A stretch of 10,396 nucleotides of DNA from the NCBI GenBank assembly GCA_023424585.1, contig JAFADT010000648.1, forward strand, positions 1-10,396. The letters run 5' to 3'. The stretch is from Pseudomonadota bacterium. GTDB lineage: Bacteria > Myxococcota > Myxococcia > Myxococcales > Myxococcaceae. Below, in pieces: positions 1-7,501 of the stretch (position 1 is the first letter of the stretch; every line of letters starts with the position of its first letter). Position numbers and translations under genes: made by a program. The notes beneath the pieces are model-generated. The model saw only the letters and a list, made by a program, of their open reading frames with translations. It did not search any database and was not told where the DNA came from.

Positions 1-1656
1 CGCCGCCACGTGCCCGCCGTCCGCCACGAGGACAACGTCCCCGGCTGGCAGCCCGTCTACCCGTGGATCCAGTTCAGCGAGTACAAGGACTGGAACGATG
101 TCGCGCGCTGGGCCTCCACGCTGTTCCAGGTGCCCCAGCGCTCGAAGGCGCTGGAGCAGGAGGTCCTCCGGCTCTCGAAGGAGCCCACCCCGGAGGCGCG
201 CTTCCTCGCCGCGCTCCGCTTCGTCCAGGACGAGGTGCGCTACCTGGGCATCGAGATGGGCCCCAACTCCCACCAGCCCCATCCTCCCGATGAGGTCCTC
301 CAGCGCCGCTTCGGCGACTGCAAGGACAAGTCGCTCCTGCTGGTGTCGCTCCTCAAGGGCCTGGGCATCGACGCGCAGCCGGCGCTCGTGAACACGGAGC
401 TCACGCAGCTGCTGGATGGCATGCGCCCCACCGCCACCGCGTTCAACCACGCCATCGTCCACGCCACCCTGGCCGGCCGCGAGCTGTGGGTGGATCCCAC
501 GGCGACGCTGGAGCGCGGCGGGCTCGACAGCTACGCGCCGCCCTCCTACGGCCGGGCCCTCCTCGTCACCCCCGGCACCACGGCGCTCTCCGTCATCCCC
601 GCGCCCACGCTGGCGGAGCCCTCCGTCTTCGTGGACGAGACCTACGTCGCGATGGACCGCGACGGGGCCGCGACCCTCGACGTCGTCACCACGCGCACGG
701 GGGAGTCCGCCAACTCCATGCGCCGCGCGCTCGCGCGCACGTCCCTGTCCGAGGTGTCCCGCTACTACTTCAACTTCTACGCGAAGACGGACGCGAAGCT
801 CTCCATCGCGAAGCCCATGACGGTGGACGACGACGCCGTGAAGAACGTGCTCGTCCTGCGCGAGCACTACCGCATCGAGGACTTCTGGTCCTCGGACGGT
901 CGTCGGGAGTTCCGCGCGCACGCCCTGCGCCAGTACCTCGCCGAGCCGAGCTACTCCCACCGCGCCTTCCCGCTGGAGGTGGAGCACCCCGTCTTCGCCC
1001 GCCACCGCATCACGCTGAAGGGCCGCGACCTGCCCCTGGTCAAGACCGAGGACGAGGTCGTGGAGGGCCCGGCCTTCCGCTTCGAGGCCGACACCCGCTC
1101 CGAAGGCAAGACGCTGCTGCTCGACTACACCTACCGCAGCACCGCGGACTCGGTCCCGCCCGAGCGCATCGCCGAGTTCGTCAAGGCCGTGCGCGCCACC
1201 GAGGACCAGCGCGGCTACTACATCCAGCTCCGGAGCCGTGCCGACCGCCGCCATGCCTCGTCCGGCCCGTCCGGCGAGGCGGGCGCCATCCTCCTGGGCG
1301 TCCTCGCGACGTGCCTCGTGCTGTGGTTCGTCATCGCGCAGGGCGGCCCGGTGGGGCTCTGGCGCAAGGGGCGCGCGTGGGGCCGGCGCCGCGCCTTCGC
1401 GCGCAAGTTCGACGCGGACCACCAGGGCGACAGCGCCGGGTCCGCCATCCCCATCTCCAGCCCCCAGGAGCTGCTCTCCACGCTGGGCCGGCTGCGCTGC
1501 GCTTGCGGGGCCAGCAGCGCAGCCCCACGCGACTCGCTCCGCCACGAGGCCGTCGTCCTGGGCGAGCGCCACCTCACCCTGGTGCAGTGGCAGTGCCCCA
1601 CCTGCGCCCGCGCCCGCCGCGCCTACTTCGAGGACAAGGGCTCGCGCGCCGCCTGA
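1..1656 (+). CDS. Transglutaminase-like membrane protein (DUF3857/transglutaminase type), 5' end outside window
   Basis: The frame is open from base 1, so the true start lies upstream. Numbering here begins at the GTG at base 10. Residues about 55-165 form a transglutaminase-like core with a Cys-His-Asp triad: C104 in RFGDCKDKS, H147 in FNHAIVH and D162 in WVDPTAT. The preceding stretch (PWIQFSEYKDWNDVARW) is typical of proteins with an N-terminal DUF3857 domain, which would lie mostly off-window. Residues about 200-400 look like a beta-rich extracytoplasmic region. One hydrophobic segment (about 425-444) is followed by a basic stretch, suggesting a large periplasmic part, one membrane pass and a cytoplasmic tail of about 100 residues. 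That tail has a CxC (C497, C499) and a CxxC (C529, C532), which could bind one metal ion. The substrate is unknown; such domains may be cross-linkers, proteases or inactive. The gene converges on the lipoprotein gene with a 10-base gap. Confidence 0.85.
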   Translation, partial: RRHVPAVRHEDNVPGWQPVYPWIQFSEYKDWNDVARWASTLFQVPQRSKALEQEVLRLSKEPTPEARFLAALRFVQDEVRYLGIEMGPNSHQPHPPDEVLQRRFGDCKDKSLLLVSLLKGLGIDAQPALVNTELTQLLDGMRPTATAFNHAIVHATLAGRELWVDPTATLERGGLDSYAPPSYGRALLVTPGTTALSVIPAPTLAEPSVFVDETYVAMDRDGAATLDVVTTRTGESANSMRRALARTSLSEVSRYYFNFYAKTDAKLSIAKPMTVDDDAVKNVLVLREHYRIEDFWSSDGRREFRAHALRQYLAEPSYSHRAFPLEVEHPVFARHRITLKGRDLPLVKTEDEVVEGPAFRFEADTRSEGKTLLLDYTYRSTADSVPPERIAEFVKAVRATEDQRGYYIQLRSRADRRHASSGPSGEAGAILLGVLATCLVLWFVIAQGGPVGLWRKGRAWGRRRAFARKFDADHQGDSAGSAIPISSPQELLSTLGRLRCACGASSAAPRDSLRHEAVVLGERHLTLVQWQCPTCARARRAYFEDKGSRAA

Positions 1657-1666
1657 GCCGCGGCGC

Positions 1667-1969
1667 CTACTGGCAGATGCCCGGGCAGTCCGCGCTGCGC
1701 CCGGGGTCGCACGTGTCGCTCGGATCATCCACGCAGCTCGTCCCGGACACGCCCGCCGTGCAGCCGCCGAAGAGCCCGCCACAGCACTCGACGTACCCCT
1801 GCGGCACGTCGCACGGCGTCGGGTAGGACTGACACGTCCCGCTGTCCGAGCGCGCGAACACCACCACCTGCGGACACACGCGCGGGTCCTCGTCCTCGTC
1901 GCCCGTGCAGCCCGTCAGGCCCAGCACCGCCATCAGCCCCAGCCTCGTCCATGCTTGCATGGCGCGCAT
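1667..1969 (-). CDS. Small cysteine-rich lipoprotein, function unknown
   Basis: This is a 100-residue protein if started at the ATG ending at base 1969. The frame extends upstream to 2011, but that would overlap the preceding gene and delay the signal peptide. A later ATG (M4) is also possible; neither has a clear Shine-Dalgarno. Residues 1-20 form a lipoprotein signal peptide (basic start, hydrophobic core, lipobox LTGC) with lipidated C21. The +2 residue is Thr, not Asp, which favours the outer membrane by the usual rule. An acidic linker (DEDED) follows. The mature part then has ten more cysteines (32, 46, 53, 62, 63, 70, 79, 87, 95, 99), enough for five disulfides. The C-terminal pattern CVDDPSDTCDPGRSADCPGIC resembles Cys-rich modules common in myxobacterial surface proteins. 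It lies 20 bases after the metallopeptidase gene on the same strand, so the two may be cotranscribed. I do not recognise a specific function. Confidence 0.75.
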   Translation of the reverse strand: MRAMQAWTRLGLMAVLGLTGCTGDEDEDPRVCPQVVVFARSDSGTCQSYPTPCDVPQGYVECCGGLFGGCTAGVSGTSCVDDPSDTCDPGRSADCPGICQ

Positions 1970-1989
1970 CAGGGCAGGGGAGGGCGGCG

Positions 1990-3063
1990 CTAGTCCAGCC
2001 CCCGCTCCCACAGGTCGTCTTCATCCAGACCCATCAGGTGACCGACCTCGTGCATCACCGTGATGCCAATCTGCTCGATGAGCTCCTCACGCGTGCGCGC
2101 GAAGCGCTCCAGGTTCTTCTGGTACAGCACGATGGAGGGCGGGAAGTGATCCGCCGCGTCCATCACGCTGCGCTCGCCGACCGGCGTGCCCCGGAACACC
2201 CCTAGGATGCACGGCGACAGCGGCGGCTGCTGACCCAGGAGGTCCTCGTCCGACGGCAGGTCCTCCACCGCCAGCGTCACGTTGTCCATGTACTGCTTCA
2301 CCTGCGAGGGCAGGGCGCCCATCGCGTCCTCCACCGCGCGGTCGAACGCCGCCTCCTCCAGCGCCACCGGCGGCGGCAGCTCCTCCGGCGCCAGCGCCTG
2401 CGCCCGCGCGAAGCGCTTCTTCGACTCCCTCGCGTCCCCGCGCCGCTCCGCGATGAGCCCCAGGTAGTGGTGCGCCCACGCCTCGTCCGGCGCGTCCTTC
2501 AGCACCCGCTCGAAGGCCTCCTGCGCGGGCGCGAAGCGGCACAGCTCGAACAGGGCGATGCCCCGCTCCAGCTGGGCGTCCGGCGAGCGCGGCATGTGCG
2601 CCAGCGCCTGGTCGAGCACCTTGAGCGCGGACTCGCATTCCCCCAGCTGGTTGAGCCCCATGCCCTCCAGCAGGAGGAACTCGTAGACCAGCTCCACGTC
2701 GTCCGCCTTCTGCGCCAGCTTCCGACCGCGGCCGCACCACTCCAGCCCTTCCTCCACCGCCTCGCGGTCCTCGCCCGTGCGACAGACGAGGAACTCCGCC
2801 GCGCTGAAGAGGATCTCCAGGTCTTCCGGGGCGACCTTCAGGGCGGCGCCGTAGGCCCTGCCCGCGTCCTCCAGGCGGCCCACCTCCACCAGCGCGGCGG
2901 CCCGGTAGTGCAGGGCTTCTGGTGAATCCGGGACGTCCCGCAACAGGGCATCCACGCGGGCGAGCGCGGCCTCGAAGTCCCGCGCCTCGAAGGCGTCCGC
3001 CACCCCCTCCAGCCGTGCGTCCACGCCCCGTGGCTCCCCTTGCTTGGCCATGCGCTTCGCCAT
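1990..3063 (-). CDS. TPR-repeat protein with C-terminal zinc metallopeptidase (Zincin_1-type) domain
   Basis: The 357-residue product has two parts. Residues about 17-225 are helical tetratricopeptide-like repeats, for example around 48-80, 163-195 and 195-227, with typical Ala/Leu/Tyr/Pro spacing. Residues about 235-357 match the minimal zincin family (PF06262 type): a conserved LGVFRGTPVGERS segment (287-299), a predicted strand SIVLYQKNLERF (310-321) and the zinc motif HEVGH (H338, E339, H342), then G345 and an acidic cluster D347-D350 that probably supplies the third ligand. No signal peptide is visible, so it is probably cytoplasmic. TPRs usually bind partner proteins and may present substrates here. 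The reaction would be peptide hydrolysis, but minimal zincins are poorly characterised and no substrate can be named. The start at 3063 was preferred; a second ATG (ending 3051) lies four codons in, and neither has a strong Shine-Dalgarno. The gene is divergent from the receiver gene at 3153. Confidence 0.85.
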   Translation of the reverse strand: MAKRMAKQGEPRGVDARLEGVADAFEARDFEAALARVDALLRDVPDSPEALHYRAAALVEVGRLEDAGRAYGAALKVAPEDLEILFSAAEFLVCRTGEDREAVEEGLEWCGRGRKLAQKADDVELVYEFLLLEGMGLNQLGECESALKVLDQALAHMPRSPDAQLERGIALFELCRFAPAQEAFERVLKDAPDEAWAHHYLGLIAERRGDARESKKRFARAQALAPEELPPPVALEEAAFDRAVEDAMGALPSQVKQYMDNVTLAVEDLPSDEDLLGQQPPLSPCILGVFRGTPVGERSVMDAADHFPPSIVLYQKNLERFARTREELIEQIGITVMHEVGHLMGLDEDDLWERGLD

Positions 3064-3152
3064 ACGGGCAGGCAGCTAAGAAGCCGCCCTTCGCGTTGTC
3101 AACGACCGGCGTCGCTGTTACCTTCCAGCGCCCCGTTTCGGCCCGAACCTCC
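3064..3152. promoter_or_regulatory. Divergent intergenic region with a weak sigma-70-like promoter candidate
   Basis: This 89-base gap separates the TPR-metallopeptidase gene (minus) from the receiver gene (plus), so it should hold promoters for both. On the plus strand TTGTCA (3096-3101) matches the -35 consensus at five of six bases. With a 17-base spacer the -10 would be TACCTT (3119-3124), only three of six. I see no convincing minus-strand promoter and no clear operator palindrome. Confidence 0.3.
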
Positions 3153-3509
3153 GTGAACATCCTGGTCGTCGACGACGATTACGAGCTGTGCACCATGCTC
3201 TCTCGCTACCTGGAGATGCATGGCTACACCGTGTTCTCGGCGTCGGACGCGCTCCAGGCCCTGGACATCATGGAGCGTCACCCCGTGGGGCTGGTCATCA
3301 CCGACTACCTGATGCCCCACCTGGATGGCATCCACTTCACGGAGATGCTGAAGGCGGACCCCCGCTTCCAGAACATCTCCGTCCTGATGATGACCGCCAG
3401 CACGGACGCCAACATCTCCGACAGGGGCCTGCGCAAGGGCGTCGCCATCACCCTGCAGAAGCCGTTGGACATGGGGCAGTTGCTCAACCTCGTGCGCTTC
3501 GCGGAGTAG
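3153..3509 (+). CDS. Single-domain response regulator (CheY-like receiver)
   Basis: The 118-residue product is one receiver domain with no output domain. The acidic pocket is D7/D8 (VVDDD), the phospho-acceptor D51 (VITDYLMP), the switch Thr T81 (LMMTAS) and the conserved Lys K103 followed by Pro (LQKPLD), so the phosphorylation site is complete. The open frame continues well upstream, but the GTG at 3153 was chosen because strand beta-1 (NILVVDDD) starts directly after it, as in most receivers. An in-frame TTG at 3096 is a weaker alternative. No clear Shine-Dalgarno precedes either. Stand-alone receivers act by protein contact or as phosphate shuttles between kinases and phosphotransfer proteins. 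No partner kinase is adjacent on the same strand. The nearest kinase is the hybrid kinase beyond groEL, and a link to it is speculation. Confidence 0.88.
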   Translation: MNILVVDDDYELCTMLSRYLEMHGYTVFSASDALQALDIMERHPVGLVITDYLMPHLDGIHFTEMLKADPRFQNISVLMMTASTDANISDRGLRKGVAITLQKPLDMGQLLNLVRFAE

Positions 3510-3510
3510 G

Positions 3511-3555
3511 GCCCCTCCCAGGTCGCCGGGCCCCCCACCCGGGCGGGCCGGGAGG
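3511..3555 (+). terminator. Possible GC-rich hairpin terminator after the receiver gene
   Basis: Directly after the stop codon, CCTCCC (3514-3519) can pair with GGGAGG (3550-3555). A second stem, CCGGG (3526-3530) with CCCGG (3538-3542), sits inside it. No T-run follows, so this may be only a weak terminator or a pause structure. It could separate the receiver transcript from the groEL promoter. Confidence 0.35.
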
Positions 3556-3587
3556 CGTCCTCAGGCCCACACGCCTGCCCCTTTCCG

Positions 3588-3615
3588 TTGACATCGTCGA
3601 CGCGGCCCTTATGTT
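3588..3615 (+). promoter_or_regulatory. groEL promoter (sigma-70/housekeeping type)
   Basis: A perfect TTGACA -35 box lies at 3588-3593. A 16-base spacer separates it from TATGTT (3610-3615), a -10 box matching four of six bases of TATAAT. Transcription would start near 3622, leaving a leader of roughly 65 bases before groEL. The -10 box overlaps the left arm of the CIRCE operator by two bases, so bound HrcA would block RNA polymerase. This arrangement is seen in many CIRCE-controlled chaperone genes. A separate heat-shock sigma-factor promoter was not evident. Confidence 0.7.
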
Positions 3616-3640
3616 GGCGCTCGACATGGCCGAGTGCTAA
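3614..3640 (+). promoter_or_regulatory. CIRCE operator (HrcA binding site)
   Basis: The inverted repeat is TTGGCGCTC, nine spacer bases, then GAGTGCTAA. The CIRCE consensus is TTAGCACTC-N9-GAGTGCTAA. The right arm is perfect, the left arm matches seven of nine bases, and the spacer is exactly nine. CIRCE is bound by the repressor HrcA, which folds poorly under heat stress and then releases chaperone genes. The two changes in the left arm (A to G at both) also break perfect symmetry, which might lower HrcA affinity and raise basal expression; that is inference. Confidence 0.9.
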
Positions 3641-5329
<1,689 letters not shown>

Positions 5330-5361
5330 GCCGCGCTGAAGGCTCCGTAGCGCCGTAGGGT

Positions 5362-5415
5362 TTCCGGCCCCGGTGGGCTCCGCGCGACGCGGGGCGCCCG
5401 GGGCCGGAGTCTTTT
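5362..5415 (+). terminator. Intrinsic terminator of groEL
   Basis: CCGGCCCCGG (5364-5373) pairs perfectly with CCGGGGCCGG (5398-5407). The stem extends by about two weaker pairs (5362-5363 with 5408-5409). A smaller stem, CCGCG/CGCGG, sits in the loop. TCTTTT follows at 5410-5415. The hairpin lies in the 85-base gap between groEL and the convergent kinase gene. The T-run is only on the groEL side, so it acts mainly on groEL transcripts. Confidence 0.75.
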
Positions 5416-6944
5416 CAGGGCGCGGGCTTCTTGAAGGCCAGGGCCAGCTCGCGGCTGAGCGCCGCGGTGTCGGAGAGCAGCTTGGGCAGGCACGCGGCGG
5501 CCCCGGCGCGCAGCGACGCCAGCGCGGTCTCCATGGTGAGGTGCTCGGCCAGGACGACGAAGGGCGCGCCCTGGCTCATGCCCCGCGCCAGCTCCAGCGC
5601 CTTCTTGCCGTAGGCCGGCGCGAAGTCCCACGACACCACCACGCCCACGGGCGGCTCCAGCGTGGGCGCCTCCGGGCCGGAGACGATGCGCGCCTCCAGG
5701 CCCAGCTGGCCCAGCGCCTCCGAGATGAGCCGCGCGGTGGCCGGGTTGTCCTCCAGCACGTCCACCCGGCGCCCGGCGGCGACCGTGACCGGGGCGGGCG
5801 GCGCGGCCGGCGTGTAGAGCGCCTGACGCAGGAGCGCGCGCACCTGGCGGATGTCGTCGAAGGGCTTGAGCAGGTAGTCCACCACGCCCAGTTGCAGGGC
5901 CTGCTGCGTCGTCACCAGCGAGGGGTAGCCCGTCATCAGGATGACGCGCGAGGTGGGGTCCAGCTTGCGCGCGTGCTGGGCCAGCTCCAGGCCGGACAGC
6001 CCGGGCAGGTTCTTGTCCGTGATGATGAGGTCCACGCGCGACGCGCGGAGGAGCTCCAGCGCGGCCTCGCCCGTGGCCGCTTCGATGACCTCGCACTCCT
6101 TGTCCATCAGGTCCTTGAAGACCATCCGGATGATGGCCTCGTCGTCCACCACCAGCAGGCGCTTGCGCGGCGGGCGCGGCGCGTCCGTGGGCGGGAAGAG
6201 CACGCGGAACACCGTGGCGGGGGGCGGCACCTCGCGCAGCGTCGTGGGCGGCACCAGGGCGATCTGCGCCTGGTGCTCCTGCGCGATGCGCCGGCAGACG
6301 GCGAGCCCCAGGCCCGTGCCGCGCTTGCTGGCGGAGACGTAGGGCTCGAAGATGCGCGTGCGCAGGTCGTCCGGGATGCCCGGTCCCCAGTCGGACACGT
6401 AGAGGGCCGCGGACGCGCCCTCGCGCGCGAGCGTCACCTTCACGCGCCCCCGGCCGGACATGGCGTCGCGCGCGTTGTTGAGCAGGTTGAGCGTGAGCTG
6501 CTCGATGAGCCGCGCGTTGCCCTGGACGGTGAGGTCCTCGGGGGCCTCCACCTCCAGCGAGATGCGCGCCGAGTCCGGGTTGACGCTGAACACCTTCGCC
6601 GCCGCCCAGATGGGCGCGGCCAGGGACAGCCGCTGCTGCGGGGCCGGCCGCTCGCTGGCCAGGCGGATGAAGTCGGAGACGATCTGCTCCATCCGCTCCA
6701 CCTGCGCGAGCAGCAGCTTCAGCGGGCCGCTGGCGCCACCCTCCTCGGCCAGGAGCTGCGCGTAGGCCTTGGCGCCCAGCAGCGGCTGGCGCAGCTCGTG
6801 GAGGACCTCCGCGGCCACCTGGTGGGTGTGGGCGTTCGCGCGTTGCAGCGCTACGGCCGCGAGCCGTGCCTTCTCCAAGTCCCCCGCGTCCAGGGCCTGG
6901 AGCAGCTGCGTGAGCGGCGAGGGGGTCTCCATGCGAGGGAGCAT
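5415..6944 (-). CDS. Soluble hybrid histidine kinase with one intact and one degenerate receiver domain
   Basis: The 509-residue product has no membrane segment and only about 40 residues before the kinase core, so no sensor domain is visible. The H-box is VLHELRQPL with H49. The ATPase domain has the N-box NLLNNARDAM (N156/N157), G1 box DWGPGIP (185-191) and G2 box GTGLGLAV (209-216). A complete receiver follows at about 261-377: D267/D268, phospho-acceptor D310 (ITDKNLPG), T338 and K360. An Ala/Pro-rich linker leads to a second receiver-like domain (about 392-505). It keeps an acidic pair (E398/D399) and a Lys (K488), but has SWDFAP at the phospho-acceptor region and Ala at the switch position, so it is probably a pseudo-receiver. 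The input and the target are unknown. The start is uncertain: M1 (ends 6944) or M5 (ends 6932), neither with a good Shine-Dalgarno. The gene is convergent with groEL and divergent from encC. Confidence 0.9.
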   Translation of the reverse strand: MLPRMETPSPLTQLLQALDAGDLEKARLAAVALQRANAHTHQVAAEVLHELRQPLLGAKAYAQLLAEEGGASGPLKLLLAQVERMEQIVSDFIRLASERPAPQQRLSLAAPIWAAAKVFSVNPDSARISLEVEAPEDLTVQGNARLIEQLTLNLLNNARDAMSGRGRVKVTLAREGASAALYVSDWGPGIPDDLRTRIFEPYVSASKRGTGLGLAVCRRIAQEHQAQIALVPPTTLREVPPPATVFRVLFPPTDAPRPPRKRLLVVDDEAIIRMVFKDLMDKECEVIEAATGEAALELLRASRVDLIITDKNLPGLSGLELAQHARKLDPTSRVILMTGYPSLVTTQQALQLGVVDYLLKPFDDIRQVRALLRQALYTPAAPPAPVTVAAGRRVDVLEDNPATARLISEALGQLGLEARIVSGPEAPTLEPPVGVVVSWDFAPAYGKKALELARGMSQGAPFVVLAEHLTMETALASLRAGAAACLPKLLSDTAALSRELALAFKKPAP

Positions 6945-7102
6945 GGCGGAGGCGGGTGTTCACGCGCAACGCACCCCCGGCGGGATTCGGTTGACCGCGC
7001 TCGCGGCCGCACGGATGCTCGCGAGCGCCCTCCAGCCGGGCCCGACGGGACGCGCCGTGCCCGCCCGCCTGCTGGGGACCCTCCCTGTCGCAGAGGCCCC
7101 TC
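6945..7102. promoter_or_regulatory. Divergent intergenic region between kinase and encC genes, with a palindrome
   Basis: This 158-base gap must carry promoters for both genes. On the plus strand TTGACC (6991-6996) is a five-of-six -35 match; a 17-base spacer gives GATGCT (7014-7019), a weak -10. A perfect 10-base palindrome, GCTCGCGAGC (7017-7026), overlaps that -10 and the expected start point, so it could be an operator, although short GC palindromes are common in such DNA. AGAGG (7092-7096) is a plausible Shine-Dalgarno for encC, six bases before its ATG. No minus-strand promoter was recognised. Confidence 0.35.
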
Positions 7103-7486
7103 ATGCCGCAGACGAACCCGTTCCACTCGCTGGTGCCCCGGAAGCTGACGGACTCCGAACTGGCCCGCTCCATCCGGCTCAACATCGAGGCGGAGCTGGA
7201 CGCCATCAACCTCTACGCCGCGCACCTGGACGCGACGGACAACGAGGAGGCGAAGGCCATCCTCCGGCACGTCATGGACGAGGAGCGCGAGCACGCCGCC
7301 CTGTTCTGGCAGCTCATCGCGCGGTTGGATCCGGCCCAGGCCCAGCACGACCGCGAGGCGTCGCAGAAGTACCGCCTCATCACCACCGGCGCCTCTCACG
7401 AAGAGGTGGAGGCGGTGGGCGAGGGCGCCGAGCCCGTGGAGGTGGACCTGCCCAAGCACCTCACCGTGGGCAGCCTGCGCAAGTAG
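7103..7486 (+). CDS. encC: Encapsulated ferritin-like protein, encapsulin cargo (EncC type)
   Basis: The 127-residue product is a short ferritin-like protein of the encapsulated-ferritin family. These oxidise Fe(II) at a di-iron site formed between two subunits and deliver mineral into an encapsulin shell. The family's iron ligands are present: E31 (in IEAELDAINLY) and the ExxH pair E61/H64 (DEEREHA), with Y38 nearby. They line up with E32, E62, H65 and Y39 of the Rhodospirillum rubrum protein. The core spans about residues 15-92, followed by an acidic flexible linker. The protein ends in LTVGSLRK (120-127), the cargo-loading peptide that docks inside the M. xanthus shell EncA. M. xanthus EncC (MXAN_4464, from memory) is likewise encoded away from encA-encB. 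No shell gene is in this window. The start is supported by AGAGG six bases upstream. The gene stands alone, divergent from the kinase and convergent with the diguanylate cyclase. Confidence 0.93.
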   Translation: MPQTNPFHSLVPRKLTDSELARSIRLNIEAELDAINLYAAHLDATDNEEAKAILRHVMDEEREHAALFWQLIARLDPAQAQHDREASQKYRLITTGASHEEVEAVGEGAEPVEVDLPKHLTVGSLRK

Positions 7487-7500
7487 CGCGGGGCCCGCGC
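7486..7500. terminator. Palindrome in the encC/diguanylate cyclase convergent gap, possible two-way terminator
   Basis: GCGCGGGGCCCGCGC is a perfect inverted repeat (seven-base arms around one G). It starts at the last base of the encC stop codon and ends one base before the stop codon of the opposite gene. As RNA it can fold as a five-pair stem with a five-base loop from either strand. No T-run follows on either side, so termination is only suggested by position. Confidence 0.35.
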
Positions 7501-7501
7501 T

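Noticed and set aside
486..1993. Plus-strand frames at 486-1826 and 1238-1993
   Set aside because: Arg/Pro/Ala-rich translations without motifs, overlapping the transglutaminase-like gene and the lipoprotein gene.
2922..3152. N-terminal extension of the stand-alone receiver back to 2922
   Set aside because: It would overlap the start of the divergent metallopeptidase gene and encodes an Arg/Pro-rich string; receivers start right before beta-1, which fits the GTG at 3153.
2087..3160. Second minus-strand frame of about 357 codons over the TPR-metallopeptidase gene
   Set aside because: Gly/Arg/Ala-rich with no TPR or HExxH; it is a shadow frame.
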